Shown here one piece after another: positions 25,826 through 33,496 of a DNA stretch of 64,000 bases. Position 1 is the stretch's first letter. Each line of letters opens with the position of its first letter. The stretch spans positions 248,001 through 312,000 of the forward strand of contig CAVOJY010000005.1 in NCBI GenBank assembly GCA_963696405.1, given 5' to 3'. Below the pieces are notes generated by a model that saw nothing but the letters and a program-made list of their open reading frames with translations, did not search any database and was not told where the DNA came from. Made by a program: the position numbers and the translations under genes. This stretch comes from CAVOJY01 sp963696405. Lineage in GTDB: Bacteria > Chloroflexota > Limnocylindria > Limnocylindrales > CSP1-4.

Positions 25826-27194
25826 GACGCGCGACCTTTCGGGGACCGGCTCGAACTCGACCCTGAGCTCCTTCCCGCGCCCGAAAACTCGATCCCGCGC
25901 CCGAGATCGGTGCGCCCGAGATCGGTGCGCCCGGGCTCGGTGCACCCGCGGACAGCCAGTCGATCCGCTCCTCGACCAGGCGCGCATCCGGGTCGCGGAG
26001 GCCGGCCCGCAGGATGCGCCCCTCGCCGAACCGGGCGAGGAGGTCCGCGACCTGCCATTCCAGGCGCGCCGCCCGGGCCGACTGCGGCACGAAGAGCCCG
26101 AGCTGATGCGCGACGGCCGGTCCGATCCGCTCCAGCTCGAGCGTCATGCCCGCGACCGGCCGGGGCGGGGGCTCCAGCTCGAGCCGGGAGAGAAGCAGCC
26201 GCTCGATCGGCTCGGGTTGCGAGGTGGGCGCCGGGAGCGGCTGCCGGACCGCGAGCTTCTCTCCTCCCTCGAGCGCAAGCTCCAGTGAGGCGACCGCGGC
26301 GCCCGCCCCACGCGCGGCGAGCTGCTCGCAGAGCGCTCCCGCCAGGCGGTGCAGCACGAAGCGAAGCGGCTCGAGCAGCGCGACCGGCGGCTCCAGCTCG
26401 ACCCCCGCGCGGACACGCTCCGGCGGGTGGCGCGGGACGAGGGGGCGGCCGTCCCGCCCGTTTGCCAGGTCGTGGAGGAAGCCGCCCTCGGCCCCGAAAC
26501 GGGCCACGACCGCCGACCGGGCGAGCCCGGCGAGCTCGCCGATCCGCCGGAGCCCGAAGACGCGAAGCCGTTCCTGCGTCTCGGGGCCCGCCGGAAGCAG
26601 CGTGATGGGCAACGGCGCCAGGAACGCCGCCTCGACCTCGGGACCGCCCGGCGGAACGGCGAACCACGCGCCGACTCCGGCCCCGCGGGTGGCGAGCTGC
26701 TCGCGAGCCATCACCGCCGCGACCTGCGCGGCAAACCTTGACCCCCCGATCCCGGCCCGCGGCGGCCCCGGGAGGATCGGCGCCAGGGCCCGGACGATCC
26801 GGTCGAGGAGCGCCAGTTCATCCCCCCAGAGCCGCTCGAGCCCCTCGATGCCGAGAAACACCTGGCCGAACGCCGCGGATACGGGGTCGGTCTCGCCCTC
26901 GACGAACGGCGTGAAGGCAGCGAGCGCGTCGAGCGCGGCCTCGGCGGCGGCGCGGTAGGCGGGCAGGTCCGGGACGAGGAAGGCGGCCTCGGGAAGGAGT
27001 TTGTGCGCCGCCCCCAGCGACATCCCCCGACGGACGCCGCGGGCACGGGCGGCCGGAGTGCAGTCCAGGACCGTCCCGGCGTCCCACGGCCGGCCACCCA
27101 GCACGACCAGCTCGCCCGAGGCCAGGTGTTCCGACCCCGGCCTCCGTTCGATGCGGAGCGGGAGATGGGGCCAGGCGAGGAAGAGAAGGCGCAT
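25779..27194 (-). CDS. imuB: ImuB: inactive Y-family DNA polymerase-like mutasome subunit
   Basis: ImuB links DnaE2 to the replication clamp in SOS translesion synthesis. The 471 residues begin LFLAWPHLPLRIERRPG, and the Y-family core follows (GMSLGAAHKLLPEAAFLVPD, FTPFVEGETDPVSAAFGQVFLGIEGLERLWG). The polymerase Asp and Asp-Glu residues of active Y-family enzymes are not seen at the expected places, as is typical for ImuB. A helix-hairpin region (LRVFGLRRIGELAGLARS) and a little-finger-like domain (ARGAGAAVASLELALEGGE) follow. The end is low in complexity with short repeats (GAPISGAPISGA). It starts 33 bases after imuA and overlaps the DUF6504 gene. Confidence 0.9.
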   Translation of the reverse strand: MRLLFLAWPHLPLRIERRPGSEHLASGELVVLGGRPWDAGTVLDCTPAARARGVRRGMSLGAAHKLLPEAAFLVPDLPAYRAAAEAALDALAAFTPFVEGETDPVSAAFGQVFLGIEGLERLWGDELALLDRIVRALAPILPGPPRAGIGGSRFAAQVAAVMAREQLATRGAGVGAWFAVPPGGPEVEAAFLAPLPITLLPAGPETQERLRVFGLRRIGELAGLARSAVVARFGAEGGFLHDLANGRDGRPLVPRHPPERVRAGVELEPPVALLEPLRFVLHRLAGALCEQLAARGAGAAVASLELALEGGEKLAVRQPLPAPTSQPEPIERLLLSRLELEPPPRPVAGMTLELERIGPAVAHQLGLFVPQSARAARLEWQVADLLARFGEGRILRAGLRDPDARLVEERIDWLSAGAPSPGAPISGAPISGAGSSFRAREGAQGRVRAGPRKVARHDPPARGAPPDRGRA

Positions 27195-27227
27195 GTGACG
27201 GCACCGGCCGACAATCCCGGGGGCCGC

Positions 27228-28175
27228 TCAGCGAACGGCGCGAGACGGCGCGAGCGGCGGCGTATGCCGGGACGAGCCCCTCCCCTCTGCCGGGCGGATG
27301 GCGGCCAGGGGAAGAGCGGCACCGGTAGAACCCGCGTCTTCCAGGAGCCGGGCGATTCCCCGTTCCCGGGCGCCCTCGTCCACGTACCGGATCTCCAGCT
27401 CGACCCGGCGGCCCGGCGGGCCGAAACGGTTCTTCTCCACCGTCACGAGCGCGCGCTGCCCGACGACGTCCCGGCCGACCCGGATCCACGACCGGCGCTC
27501 CAGCTCCAGCCCGACACCGGCCGTCTCGGCGAGCGCGCCCCGGAGCGACGACGCAAGCCCGGACGGCTCGAGCACCACCAGGCGAGCGCCCACTCGTCTT
27601 GCGCGGGCGGCCAGGCTCCTCAGGAGCGCCTCTCCGTTCGCCGGCAGCCGGGCCGGGAGATCCACCACGAGCACCTCGACCGTCCGGCCCCCGAGAAGCG
27701 CGCCGGCGAGTTGGAGACCCTCGATCGCATCGGCCGATCGAAGGACGAGCAACCAGGCGAGATCCACGCCCCGGGCCACCGCCTCGAGCGGATCGAACGC
27801 GCGCCCCAGGTCGAGGTAGGCGGCGATGGCGCCCCGCTGCTGGGCCTCCGCCATGAGCCGGAGAGCGAGCGTGGTCTTCCCGCTCGAATCGCCCCCGCGG
27901 AGGGTAACCCCCGCCTCCCGGACAAGCCCGCCCGGCCCGAGGATGGCGTCCAGTTCCGGAAAGCCGGTCGACATGACCCGGTCGTCGAGCGGCGGGAGGC
28001 CCGATTCGAGCGCCGGGGCGAATACCGGGGCGAGCGCGCCCTCGTCGGGCACGGCCCCCGGTGCGACCGCCCCGAGAGTCACCGCCCGGCCGCTGCCGAG
28101 GCGAACGGCGTCACTCCCCCAGCGTTGCTGGAGCCGGCTGAGCGCCGTGGCGAGGGGTTCGGGCGAGGTCCTCAT
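27228..28175 (-). CDS. imuA: ImuA: RecA-like mutasome protein
   Basis: ImuA is the RecA-superfamily member of the ImuA-ImuB-DnaE2 translesion machinery. The 315 residues include a RecA-like P-loop GGDSSGKTTLALRLMAEAQ near residue 92, a following hydrophobic strand (AAYLDLGRAFDPLEAVARGVD), and a second strand VEVLVVDLPARLP. The C-terminal part (RVGARLVVLEPSG...NRFGPPGRRVELEIRY) matches the family. The ATG at 28175 lies 10 bases after a -10 box (minus-strand TACCAT), so the transcript has almost no leader. The LexA box within the promoter marks it as the first gene of an SOS operon. Confidence 0.9.
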   Translation of the reverse strand: MRTSPEPLATALSRLQQRWGSDAVRLGSGRAVTLGAVAPGAVPDEGALAPVFAPALESGLPPLDDRVMSTGFPELDAILGPGGLVREAGVTLRGGDSSGKTTLALRLMAEAQQRGAIAAYLDLGRAFDPLEAVARGVDLAWLLVLRSADAIEGLQLAGALLGGRTVEVLVVDLPARLPANGEALLRSLAARARRVGARLVVLEPSGLASSLRGALAETAGVGLELERRSWIRVGRDVVGQRALVTVEKNRFGPPGRRVELEIRYVDEGARERGIARLLEDAGSTGAALPLAAIRPAEGRGSSRHTPPLAPSRAVR

Positions 28176-28185
28176 CGCCCGACCG

Positions 28186-28214
28186 ATGGTAGAACAGATG
28201 TTCTATTCAGTCAA
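28186..28214 (-). promoter_or_regulatory. imuA promoter with an embedded LexA (SOS) box
   Basis: On the minus strand, TTGACT (-35, 28214-28209), a 17-base spacer and TACCAT (-10, 28191-28186). The perfect-arm palindrome TAGAACAGATGTTCTA (28190-28205) fills the spacer, as expected for LexA repression. The imuA ATG is 10 bases beyond the -10 box, which suggests a leaderless or nearly leaderless mRNA. Confidence 0.88.
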
Positions 28215-28250
28215 GACCCTGCAAGACACTCAGGCCCTTTTCGGCGGCCG

Positions 28251-28952
28251 TCAGGCTCGTTCGAACCCCAGGTCCTGCAACAGGTGGTGGCCGGCCGCGC
28301 ACTCGGCCGCCGCGCTGGACTCGAGCCAGCGGGTCTCCCTGGCCACGAACTGGTCGATCCCCGGGTGAGCCTCCTGCAGCGCCGACGATCGGACGTACCG
28401 CCGTCGCAGGTCCGCGATCAGCGCCGCGTAGAGCGCGAGCGGCGGCAGGCCCGCGATCGCGGCTTCGGTCCCCGGCGTGAAGTTGATCGCCGGCCGCAGC
28501 CTGGCGAAGAAACCGGCAACCTCGGCGGCGAAGGGGTCAACGTCCTGGCTGTGCCCGCTCCAGCGCAGGATCGGCGCAGGCGAGGCGAGCTGGACGATCG
28601 TGGTCGCCGGATCGACCGCCTGCGCAGCCACCAGGCCCCCGAAGGTCAGGAACGTGTTCGACACTTCGAGGCGATCCTTCACGTCGATGGATCCCCAGGC
28701 GAACGGCCCCTCGAACGGGAGCGGCGTGTCCCGGTCGACTTCGGTGTGACGGCCCCGACCGGCCGTCGAGACCCAGTACTCGACCCGCTCGGGATCGAAG
28801 TGTTGCAGCGTGGGAGGCTGGCGAAGAGCCGCCAGGAGGTGCGCCCCGCCCGGCAGACCTGGGCGATCTCCCCGGACGAGCTCGAAGCCCAGGCGAGCAA
28901 GCAGGCTCGCCGCGCGGTCGAGCGGGAGGAACTGGATGGTTGGTTCGGGCAT
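28251..28952 (-). CDS. Hypothetical protein
   Basis: A 233-residue soluble protein I cannot assign. It starts MPEPTIQFLPLDRAASLLARL (an upstream GTG at 28967 is possible). It contains a Tyr/Trp/Gly-rich core (EYWVSTAGRGRHTEV, PFAWGSIDVKDRLEVSNTFLTFGG) and a helical, Ala/Leu-rich end (FFARLRPAINFTPGTEAAIAG, LALYAALIADLRRRYVRSS, ECAAGHHLLQDLGFE). No signal peptide, membrane segment or cofactor motif is visible. It diverges from the tRNA-Ala(CGC) gene, and its end is 37 bases from the imuA promoter. Confidence 0.6.
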   Translation of the reverse strand: MPEPTIQFLPLDRAASLLARLGFELVRGDRPGLPGGAHLLAALRQPPTLQHFDPERVEYWVSTAGRGRHTEVDRDTPLPFEGPFAWGSIDVKDRLEVSNTFLTFGGLVAAQAVDPATTIVQLASPAPILRWSGHSQDVDPFAAEVAGFFARLRPAINFTPGTEAAIAGLPPLALYAALIADLRRRYVRSSALQEAHPGIDQFVARETRWLESSAAAECAAGHHLLQDLGFERA

Positions 28953-29044
28953 GGAGACAGCGCCCACGATACGACGATCGACGGCCGGGTGTTACACTCC
29001 CCTGCGCTTCGCCGGACCGCCGCACAGGTCCACGCGCGACCGGT

Positions 29045-29120
29045 GGGGATGTAGCTCAGCTGGGAGAGCACCGCGTTCGCATCGCGGGGGTCAGGGGTTC
29101 GAGTCCCCTCATCTCCACCA
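29045..29120 (+). tRNA. tRNA-Ala (anticodon CGC)
   Basis: 76 bases fold as a complete cloverleaf: acceptor GGGGATG/CATCTCC, D arm TAGCTCAGCTGGGAGAGCAC, anticodon stem CCGCG/CGCGG with loop TTCGCAT, T arm AGGGG-TTCGAGT-CCCCT, and an encoded CCA end. The anticodon CGC reads GCG codons. A TACACT -10-like box is at 28993-28998, about 46 bases upstream. Confidence 0.95.
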
Positions 29121-29149
29121 CCCTCTCGAACCGCAGGGAGGTGCCCTGG

Positions 29150-30010
29150 ATGCTTCGTATGCTCGCCCGCTTCGCCCTCGTCACGGCGGCCGCCATCGCG
29201 AGTGTCGCCGGCCTTCTCGTGGCGTCCAGCCGCCGGTTCGGCCGTCTCGTCGATGCAGATCGTCGCCGCCTGCTCGACCGGCCCCGGCCGCCTCATCCTC
29301 CCCTCGTGACCCTCGCGATGCTGGCCGGCCTCCCCGAGCCGGCCAGGCGGTACCTGCGGTATGCCGGGGTGGTCGGGCGACCGATGGTCGACACCGTCCG
29401 CGTGCGCCAGGCGTGCCGGATGCGACCCGCACCGGACGGGATTTCGCTCCCCCTCGTCGCCGAGCAGTGGTACGCCGTGGAGCCGCCGGGAATCATCTGG
29501 GACGCCACCGTCGCCGTCGCGGGCCTCCCGGTCGTCCGGGGCCGGGACGGCTACCTCGACGGCAAGGGCATGATGACCATCAGGGTGGGCTCGCTGATCC
29601 CCGTCGTCGACGCCTCGGGACCAGAGATGGACCAGGCGTCGCTCCTGCGGTACCTGAGCGAGATGCCGTGGTTCCCTAGCGCGTTCCTGCGCGAGCGGGT
29701 GACCTGGGAGGCGATCGACGAGGCCACCGTGCGCGTCTCCATCGTCGACGGCGACCTGCGAGCGACCGGGACCCTGACGATCGACCCGGAGGGCCGGCTC
29801 GTCGAGTTCCGCTCGGAGCGTTACGCCATGGTCGGCGGCGGTTTCGAACTGCGCCCCTGGTCTGCGCCGACCTACGCATACGGCGAGTTCGAAGGTCTCC
29901 GGTTGCCTGTCCGCGGCGCCGCGGTCTGGACCCTCCCCGACGGGAGCACGCTTCCGTACATCGAAGTGGATCTCACCGAGGTGACGTTCGACCCGCCACG
30001 TCCCGTGTGA
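29150..30010 (+). CDS. DUF6544 family protein
   Basis: A 286-residue protein with a single N-terminal hydrophobic segment (ARFALVTAAAIASVAGLLVA) that could be a membrane anchor. A conserved body follows, with PEPARRYLRYAGVVGRP, LVAEQWYAVEPPGIIWDATV, DGKGMMTIRVGSLIPVVDASG, LLRYLSEMPWFPSAFL and LPVRGAAVWTLPDGSTLPYIEVDL. This pattern matches DUF6544, which has no established function. The start is secure: ATG at 29150 with GGGAGGTG 7 bases upstream. It follows the tRNA-Ala gene by 29 bases and converges on arsM. Confidence 0.75.
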   Translation: MLRMLARFALVTAAAIASVAGLLVASSRRFGRLVDADRRRLLDRPRPPHPPLVTLAMLAGLPEPARRYLRYAGVVGRPMVDTVRVRQACRMRPAPDGISLPLVAEQWYAVEPPGIIWDATVAVAGLPVVRGRDGYLDGKGMMTIRVGSLIPVVDASGPEMDQASLLRYLSEMPWFPSAFLRERVTWEAIDEATVRVSIVDGDLRATGTLTIDPEGRLVEFRSERYAMVGGGFELRPWSAPTYAYGEFEGLRLPVRGAAVWTLPDGSTLPYIEVDLTEVTFDPPRPV

Positions 30011-30027
30011 GCCGAGAGCTACCGGGT

Positions 30028-30786
30028 TCAGGCTTTCGTTGGCACCGCGACGGGCGTGCTCATCCGGATGGGCTTGGTCGCCTTGATGATCGCCCCGTGC
30101 ATCCCGTCCGCGACCAGGTGCGTGGTGGTGATCGAGATGTCGGCCAGGCCAGCGTCGCGCAGCCCCGCTTCCCATTCGGCGAAGGAGATCGTGCCGGCGA
30201 TGCAGCCGACGTAGGAGCCACGCTCGGCTCGCTGCGCCGGGGTGAGATCGTTGTCGGCCACGACGTCGCTGACCCCGATCCGGCCACCGGGCCGCAGGAC
30301 GCGGGCGATTTCCCGGAACACGGCTGGCTTGTCGGCGGCCAGGTTCACGACGCAGTTGCTGATGACCACATCGATCGAGCCGGCTGGCAGCGGGATCGCC
30401 TCCATGGTCCCCTTCACCCACTCGACGTTGGTGGCGCCGGCCTCGGCGGCGTTGCGCCGCGCCAGGTCGAGCATCTCGTCGGTCATGTCGAGACCGTAGG
30501 CGCGGCCGGTTGGCCCGACGCGCTTCGCCGAGAGCAGGACGTCGATCCCGCCGCCGGAGCCCAGGTCGAGGACCCGCTCGCCTTCGTGGAGATCGGCCAC
30601 CGCGGTGGGGTTCCCGCATCCGAGGGAGGCGAGAACCGCCTTGTCGGGGAGCTCGTCGCGCTCAAGCGCCGAGTAGAGCTCCTTGCCGAACTGGGTCGAC
30701 TCGCCACAGCAGGCGCCGCCCTGGAGAACCTCAATCGCAGCTCTCGCGTAGTGGGCCCGGACGGTCTCGTGGATCTGGTCGGTCAT
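30028..30786 (-). CDS. arsM: Arsenite methyltransferase ArsM
   Basis: Uses S-adenosylmethionine to methylate As(III), a detoxification step. The 252 residues have the SAM-binding motif VLDLGSGGGIDVLLSAKRVG, the acidic strand YGLDMTDEMLDLA, and the ArsM-type VISNCVVNLAADKPAVFREI, RVLRPGGRIGVSDVV and GSYVGCIAGTISFAEW. The Cys residues expected to hold arsenic are in the N-terminal GGACCGES, in SNCVVN and in VGCIAG. The ATG at 30786 has GAAGGA upstream; an in-frame ATG at 30849 is less likely. It diverges from an ArsR-type regulator across a shared promoter region, which supports arsenic-responsive control. Confidence 0.93.
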   Translation of the reverse strand: MTDQIHETVRAHYARAAIEVLQGGACCGESTQFGKELYSALERDELPDKAVLASLGCGNPTAVADLHEGERVLDLGSGGGIDVLLSAKRVGPTGRAYGLDMTDEMLDLARRNAAEAGATNVEWVKGTMEAIPLPAGSIDVVISNCVVNLAADKPAVFREIARVLRPGGRIGVSDVVADNDLTPAQRAERGSYVGCIAGTISFAEWEAGLRDAGLADISITTTHLVADGMHGAIIKATKPIRMSTPVAVPTKA

Positions 30787-30876
30787 TGCTGGGTCCTTCC
30801 TGGTCGGGTGCTGGCGGGCGGGCGCACCCCTGGAGATAGGAACGGTCATCGTCGGTGTCGTGCCCTTCCAAACGGC

Positions 30877-30927
30877 AGCCTATGCATGATATCGATACTT
30901 GTCAATACTGACGCTTATCGATATAGT
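30877..30927. promoter_or_regulatory. Back-to-back arsM/arsR promoters with inverted-repeat operator
   Basis: Minus strand: TTGACA (30905-30900), 17-base spacer, TAGGCT (30882-30877) towards arsM. Plus strand: TTGTCA (30899-30904), 17-base spacer, TATAGT (30922-30927) towards arsR. The two -35 boxes overlap on opposite strands. A 9-bp perfect inverted repeat (ATATCGATA at 30889-30897, TATCGATAT at 30916-30924) lies in both spacers and over the arsR -10. It is a good ArsR operator candidate. Confidence 0.85.
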
Positions 30928-30933
30928 GCCGGT

Positions 30934-31284
30934 GTGAAGCGCGCAACCGATCCTGATGCTCGGCTCCTGCAGGCGGCGGCCGACCCCACGCGCCTGAAGA
31001 TCCTGCGCCAGCTCAGCGTCGATGGCGAGGTCTGCGCCTGCGACTTCACGTCCTGCTGCGGCGTCGCGCAGCCCACGGTCTCCCACCACCTCAAGGTGCT
31101 GCGCGAAGCGGGCTGGGTCACGACCGAGCGGCGCGGGACGTGGATCTACTACGCGCTTGCGCCGGCCGCGGCGGAGCGGTTCCGGTCGATCGCCGGCGAG
31201 ATGAGCCCGGGTCGCGGGCGACCTGCCGGGGCCTTCGCGCCGGGCGATGTTCGCCGGCTGCCGGTGCTGCAGACGCGCGCCTGA
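30934..31284 (+). CDS. arsR: ArsR/SmtB-family arsenic-type repressor
   Basis: A 116-residue winged-helix metalloregulator. LLQAAADPTRLKILRQLSVD opens the domain, and EVCACDFTSCCGVAQPTVSHHLKVLREAGWV contains the recognition helix with an As(III)-binding-like CxC on the preceding helix (plus two adjacent Cys, CC, not typical of all members). GTWIYYALAPAAAERF is the wing. It should sense As(III) and repress itself and divergent arsM. The start is GTG at 30934, only 6 bases after the TATAGT -10 box, so the mRNA is predicted to be leaderless. Confidence 0.9.
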   Translation: MKRATDPDARLLQAAADPTRLKILRQLSVDGEVCACDFTSCCGVAQPTVSHHLKVLREAGWVTTERRGTWIYYALAPAAAERFRSIAGEMSPGRGRPAGAFAPGDVRRLPVLQTRA

Positions 31285-31328
31285 CCGAGGACGCGGAGCC
31301 GCGCGCGGCGCCAGGTTGCGGCGCCCGG

Positions 31329-31808
31329 CTACAGCCCGAGCGTGCCCAACTCCTGCGCGAAGAGCTCCCGGTCGTCATCCTCGGCAATGGCATCGCCGGC
31401 GACACGGGCGCGCTCAGCGTACCTGGCGGCCGCCTCGCGGTCCCCCGCCACGGCGCTCGCCCGGGCAAGCGCCTCGTAGGCGAAGGCGAGGTCGAAGTCG
31501 CCGATCCCGTGCGCGCTCGCAGAGTCGAGGCAGCGTCGCGCGTGCCAGAGCGCAGGTTCGGCCCGGCCCAACACGGCGTAGACGCGCGAGCACTGCCACT
31601 CGCCCCGGACGCGGTTGACGGGCTCGCCCACCTCGCCCCAGTGGTAGCGCGACGCGTGGGCGGCGTGGAGCATCTCGTCGTCCTGGTCGGTCGAGCGATC
31701 GGCCGTGTCCAGCAGCTCCCAGGTCCGGTTGAACAGCCGGACCGCGAGGGCGCGTTCGGTCGCGGCGTCGAGTTCGGCCGCCTCGCGAGGCTCGGGCGTG
31801 TCCGCCAT
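31329..31808 (-). CDS. Hypothetical helical (TPR-like) protein
   Basis: A 159-residue, mostly alpha-helical protein: ATERALAVRLFNRTWELLDTA, MLHAAHASRYHWGEVGEP, EWQCSRVYAVLGRAEPALWHARRCLDSA, DFDLAFAYEALARASAVAGDREAAARY. The A-x-x-Y/W-x-x-L spacing in the last two blocks resembles tetratricopeptide repeats. Such short TPR-like proteins are common in high-GC bacteria and have no known activity. It lies 12 bases downstream of the DoxX-like gene, so cotranscription is likely. Confidence 0.6.
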   Translation of the reverse strand: MADTPEPREAAELDAATERALAVRLFNRTWELLDTADRSTDQDDEMLHAAHASRYHWGEVGEPVNRVRGEWQCSRVYAVLGRAEPALWHARRCLDSASAHGIGDFDLAFAYEALARASAVAGDREAAARYAERARVAGDAIAEDDDRELFAQELGTLGL

Positions 31809-31820
31809 GGCTGGCTCCCG

Positions 31821-32415
31821 TCAGTGCGCCGCCTCGGATGGGCGGCGAAGCGCGCCAGTGTACTCGGAACCGGTTTCCGACAGAGGCCCGGTCCCGTCGG
31901 CTGCAGGAGGCGCCGCGCCGGCCGCCTCGGCGGGACGCGCCGGTTCGGCGACCAGGCGTCCCCCGCGCACTGTCGCCCCGATCACCACGGCGGCGCTGAT
32001 GAGCACCACGTTCTTGAGGATGTACTGGCCCTCGAGCGTCGGCGCGTACGGGAAGACGGTGAAGACCTCGGCAGGGAAGAACAGGAGCGGCAGCATCGTG
32101 CCGGCCATCTGCAGGAAGAGCAGGAGGAGCGTGGCGCGCAGGGCGATCCCGGTGAGGAGTCCGAGGCCGATGACCGCCTCCCACACCCCGAGGAGGGGAA
32201 CGCTGACGGCGGGGCCGACCACCCCGAACGTCAGCTGCTCAATGGTACGGGCGGCGAGGTCGGCGGCCGGACTGAGTCCGGGGAACAGCTTCAGCACCCC
32301 GAACCACAGAAAGACGATTCCCCACCGAAAGGCGCAGGAAGGTCAGACCGTGGCGGGCCATGAAGCCGGTGATCCGCGTGTCCACGCGGTCGAACTGCTG
32401 CTGGAGCTGGGACAT
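31821..32415 (-). CDS. DoxX-like membrane protein, frameshifted
   Basis: About 198 residues if the frame is repaired. The start is ATG at 32415 with GAGGAGAAC upstream, giving MSQLQQQFDRVDTRITGF. After LTFLRLSVG the frame changes: one extra A near 32317-32321 (GGGGAATCG instead of GGGGATCG). The protein then resumes as IVFLWFGVLKLFPGLSPA with three more hydrophobic helices (VWEAVIGLGLLTGIAL, TLLLLFLQMAGTMLPLLFF, ILKNVVLISAAVVIGATV). That layout fits the DoxX/DoxD family of small four-helix membrane proteins. The break is probably an assembly error, since all helices are present. Confidence 0.7.
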
Positions 32416-32559
32416 CGTGTTCTCCTCGGGCGCCACGCAATGCGAAGCGCGGTGGCGGCACCGCTACTCTTTCGGCTGGCGAGGACGCGCGGATGGATGA
32501 CGAGACGATTGGGCTGTCCTCACCGGCCCGGTGACGGCCGGGTGCTGCCCTCGCGAGTA

Positions 32560-33343
32560 TCAGATCCGGACAGGTGGGCGGACGCTCGAGAGGCCGCCAT
32601 CGATCGAGATCACCTGCCCGGTGATCCAGCTCGCGTCCGGAGACACGAGGTAGGCGGCCGCGGCGGCGATCTCGTCAGCCTCACCGGCCCGTCCAAGAGC
32701 GTGCATGGCGAGCGAAGCGCGAAGCGCGGGCTCGGAGCCGGTGATCCTTCGAGTCAGGTTGGTACGCACCAGCCCGGGGGCGATGGCGTTGACCCGAATG
32801 CCCCGCGGGCGCGTAGGTGGCCGCGGCCGACACGACGAGCCCGTCGATGCCCCTTGGCGGCGGCGATCGCTTCGTGGTTGGCCAGGCCCACGCGGTCGCG
32901 GCGGTCGAGAAGAACACGCTGGCGCCGTCCCCACGCGCGGCGGAGCGCTAGAAGGCGGACAGCAGATTGACGGCGAGGACGTCGTCCAGCTCGGCGTCAG
33001 TCGTGATGTGGGCCGGCTTCAGGAGCGTGGAGCCCACGGCGTGAACGAGCGCGTCAGGGGGACCGAGCTGCTCGGCGACTGCGGCAAAGGAAGCCTCGAC
33101 CTCGTCGGGACGCGTCATGTCGGCGACGACGGTCATGGCCTGCGGGCGACCAGTTCGAGCTTCATCCCCCACGGTTCCCGACGAGGCAGGGGTGCTCTGA
33201 GCAACAACCGCAGCCAGAAGCGACTCGAGGAGATCGCCATTCCTTCCAACGAGCGCAAGCCGCCAGCCTGCTCCTCGTAGACGGCGGACCGTCGCGGATC
33301 CGATCCCGCCCGTCGCGCCGGTGATGATCGCGGTTCCTGGCAC
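32560..33343 (-). pseudogene. Short-chain dehydrogenase, broken by a stop and several frameshifts
   Basis: The N-terminal half is intact: MPGTAIITGATGGIGSATVRRL (TGxxxGIG cofactor loop) to VHAVGST and LDDVLAVNLLSAF. A TAG at 32950-32948 then ends the frame. In the next 190 bases the expected SDR sequence continues in changing frames (FFSTAA, then VGLANHEAIAAAKG, then IDGLV, then GIRVNAIAPGLVRTNLTRR). The C-terminus is normal (YLVSPDASWITGQVISIDGG). At least three indels plus one stop cluster in this segment. It is either a true pseudogene or a badly assembled patch. The usual catalytic Tyr is replaced by His (NHEAIAAAK). Confidence 0.75.
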
Positions 33344-33496
33344 GGCGCCGCCTCCAGTCAGTCCTCACAGTTGTGCGCCGCGCACACCATGATGCAATGG
33401 TTCGGCGGGAACGGCCGTGCGGATGGCCGCCCATGACAAGTCCGCTATCCTCGGCGCGCCGACGGGCGGTCGCGAAGAGGATCGGAGGGCAAGGGG

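Noticed and set aside
28679..30619. A 646-codon open frame on the minus strand
   Set aside because: It runs antisense to the DUF6544 gene and the tRNA and through arsM in another frame; its composition is Arg/Pro/Gly noise.
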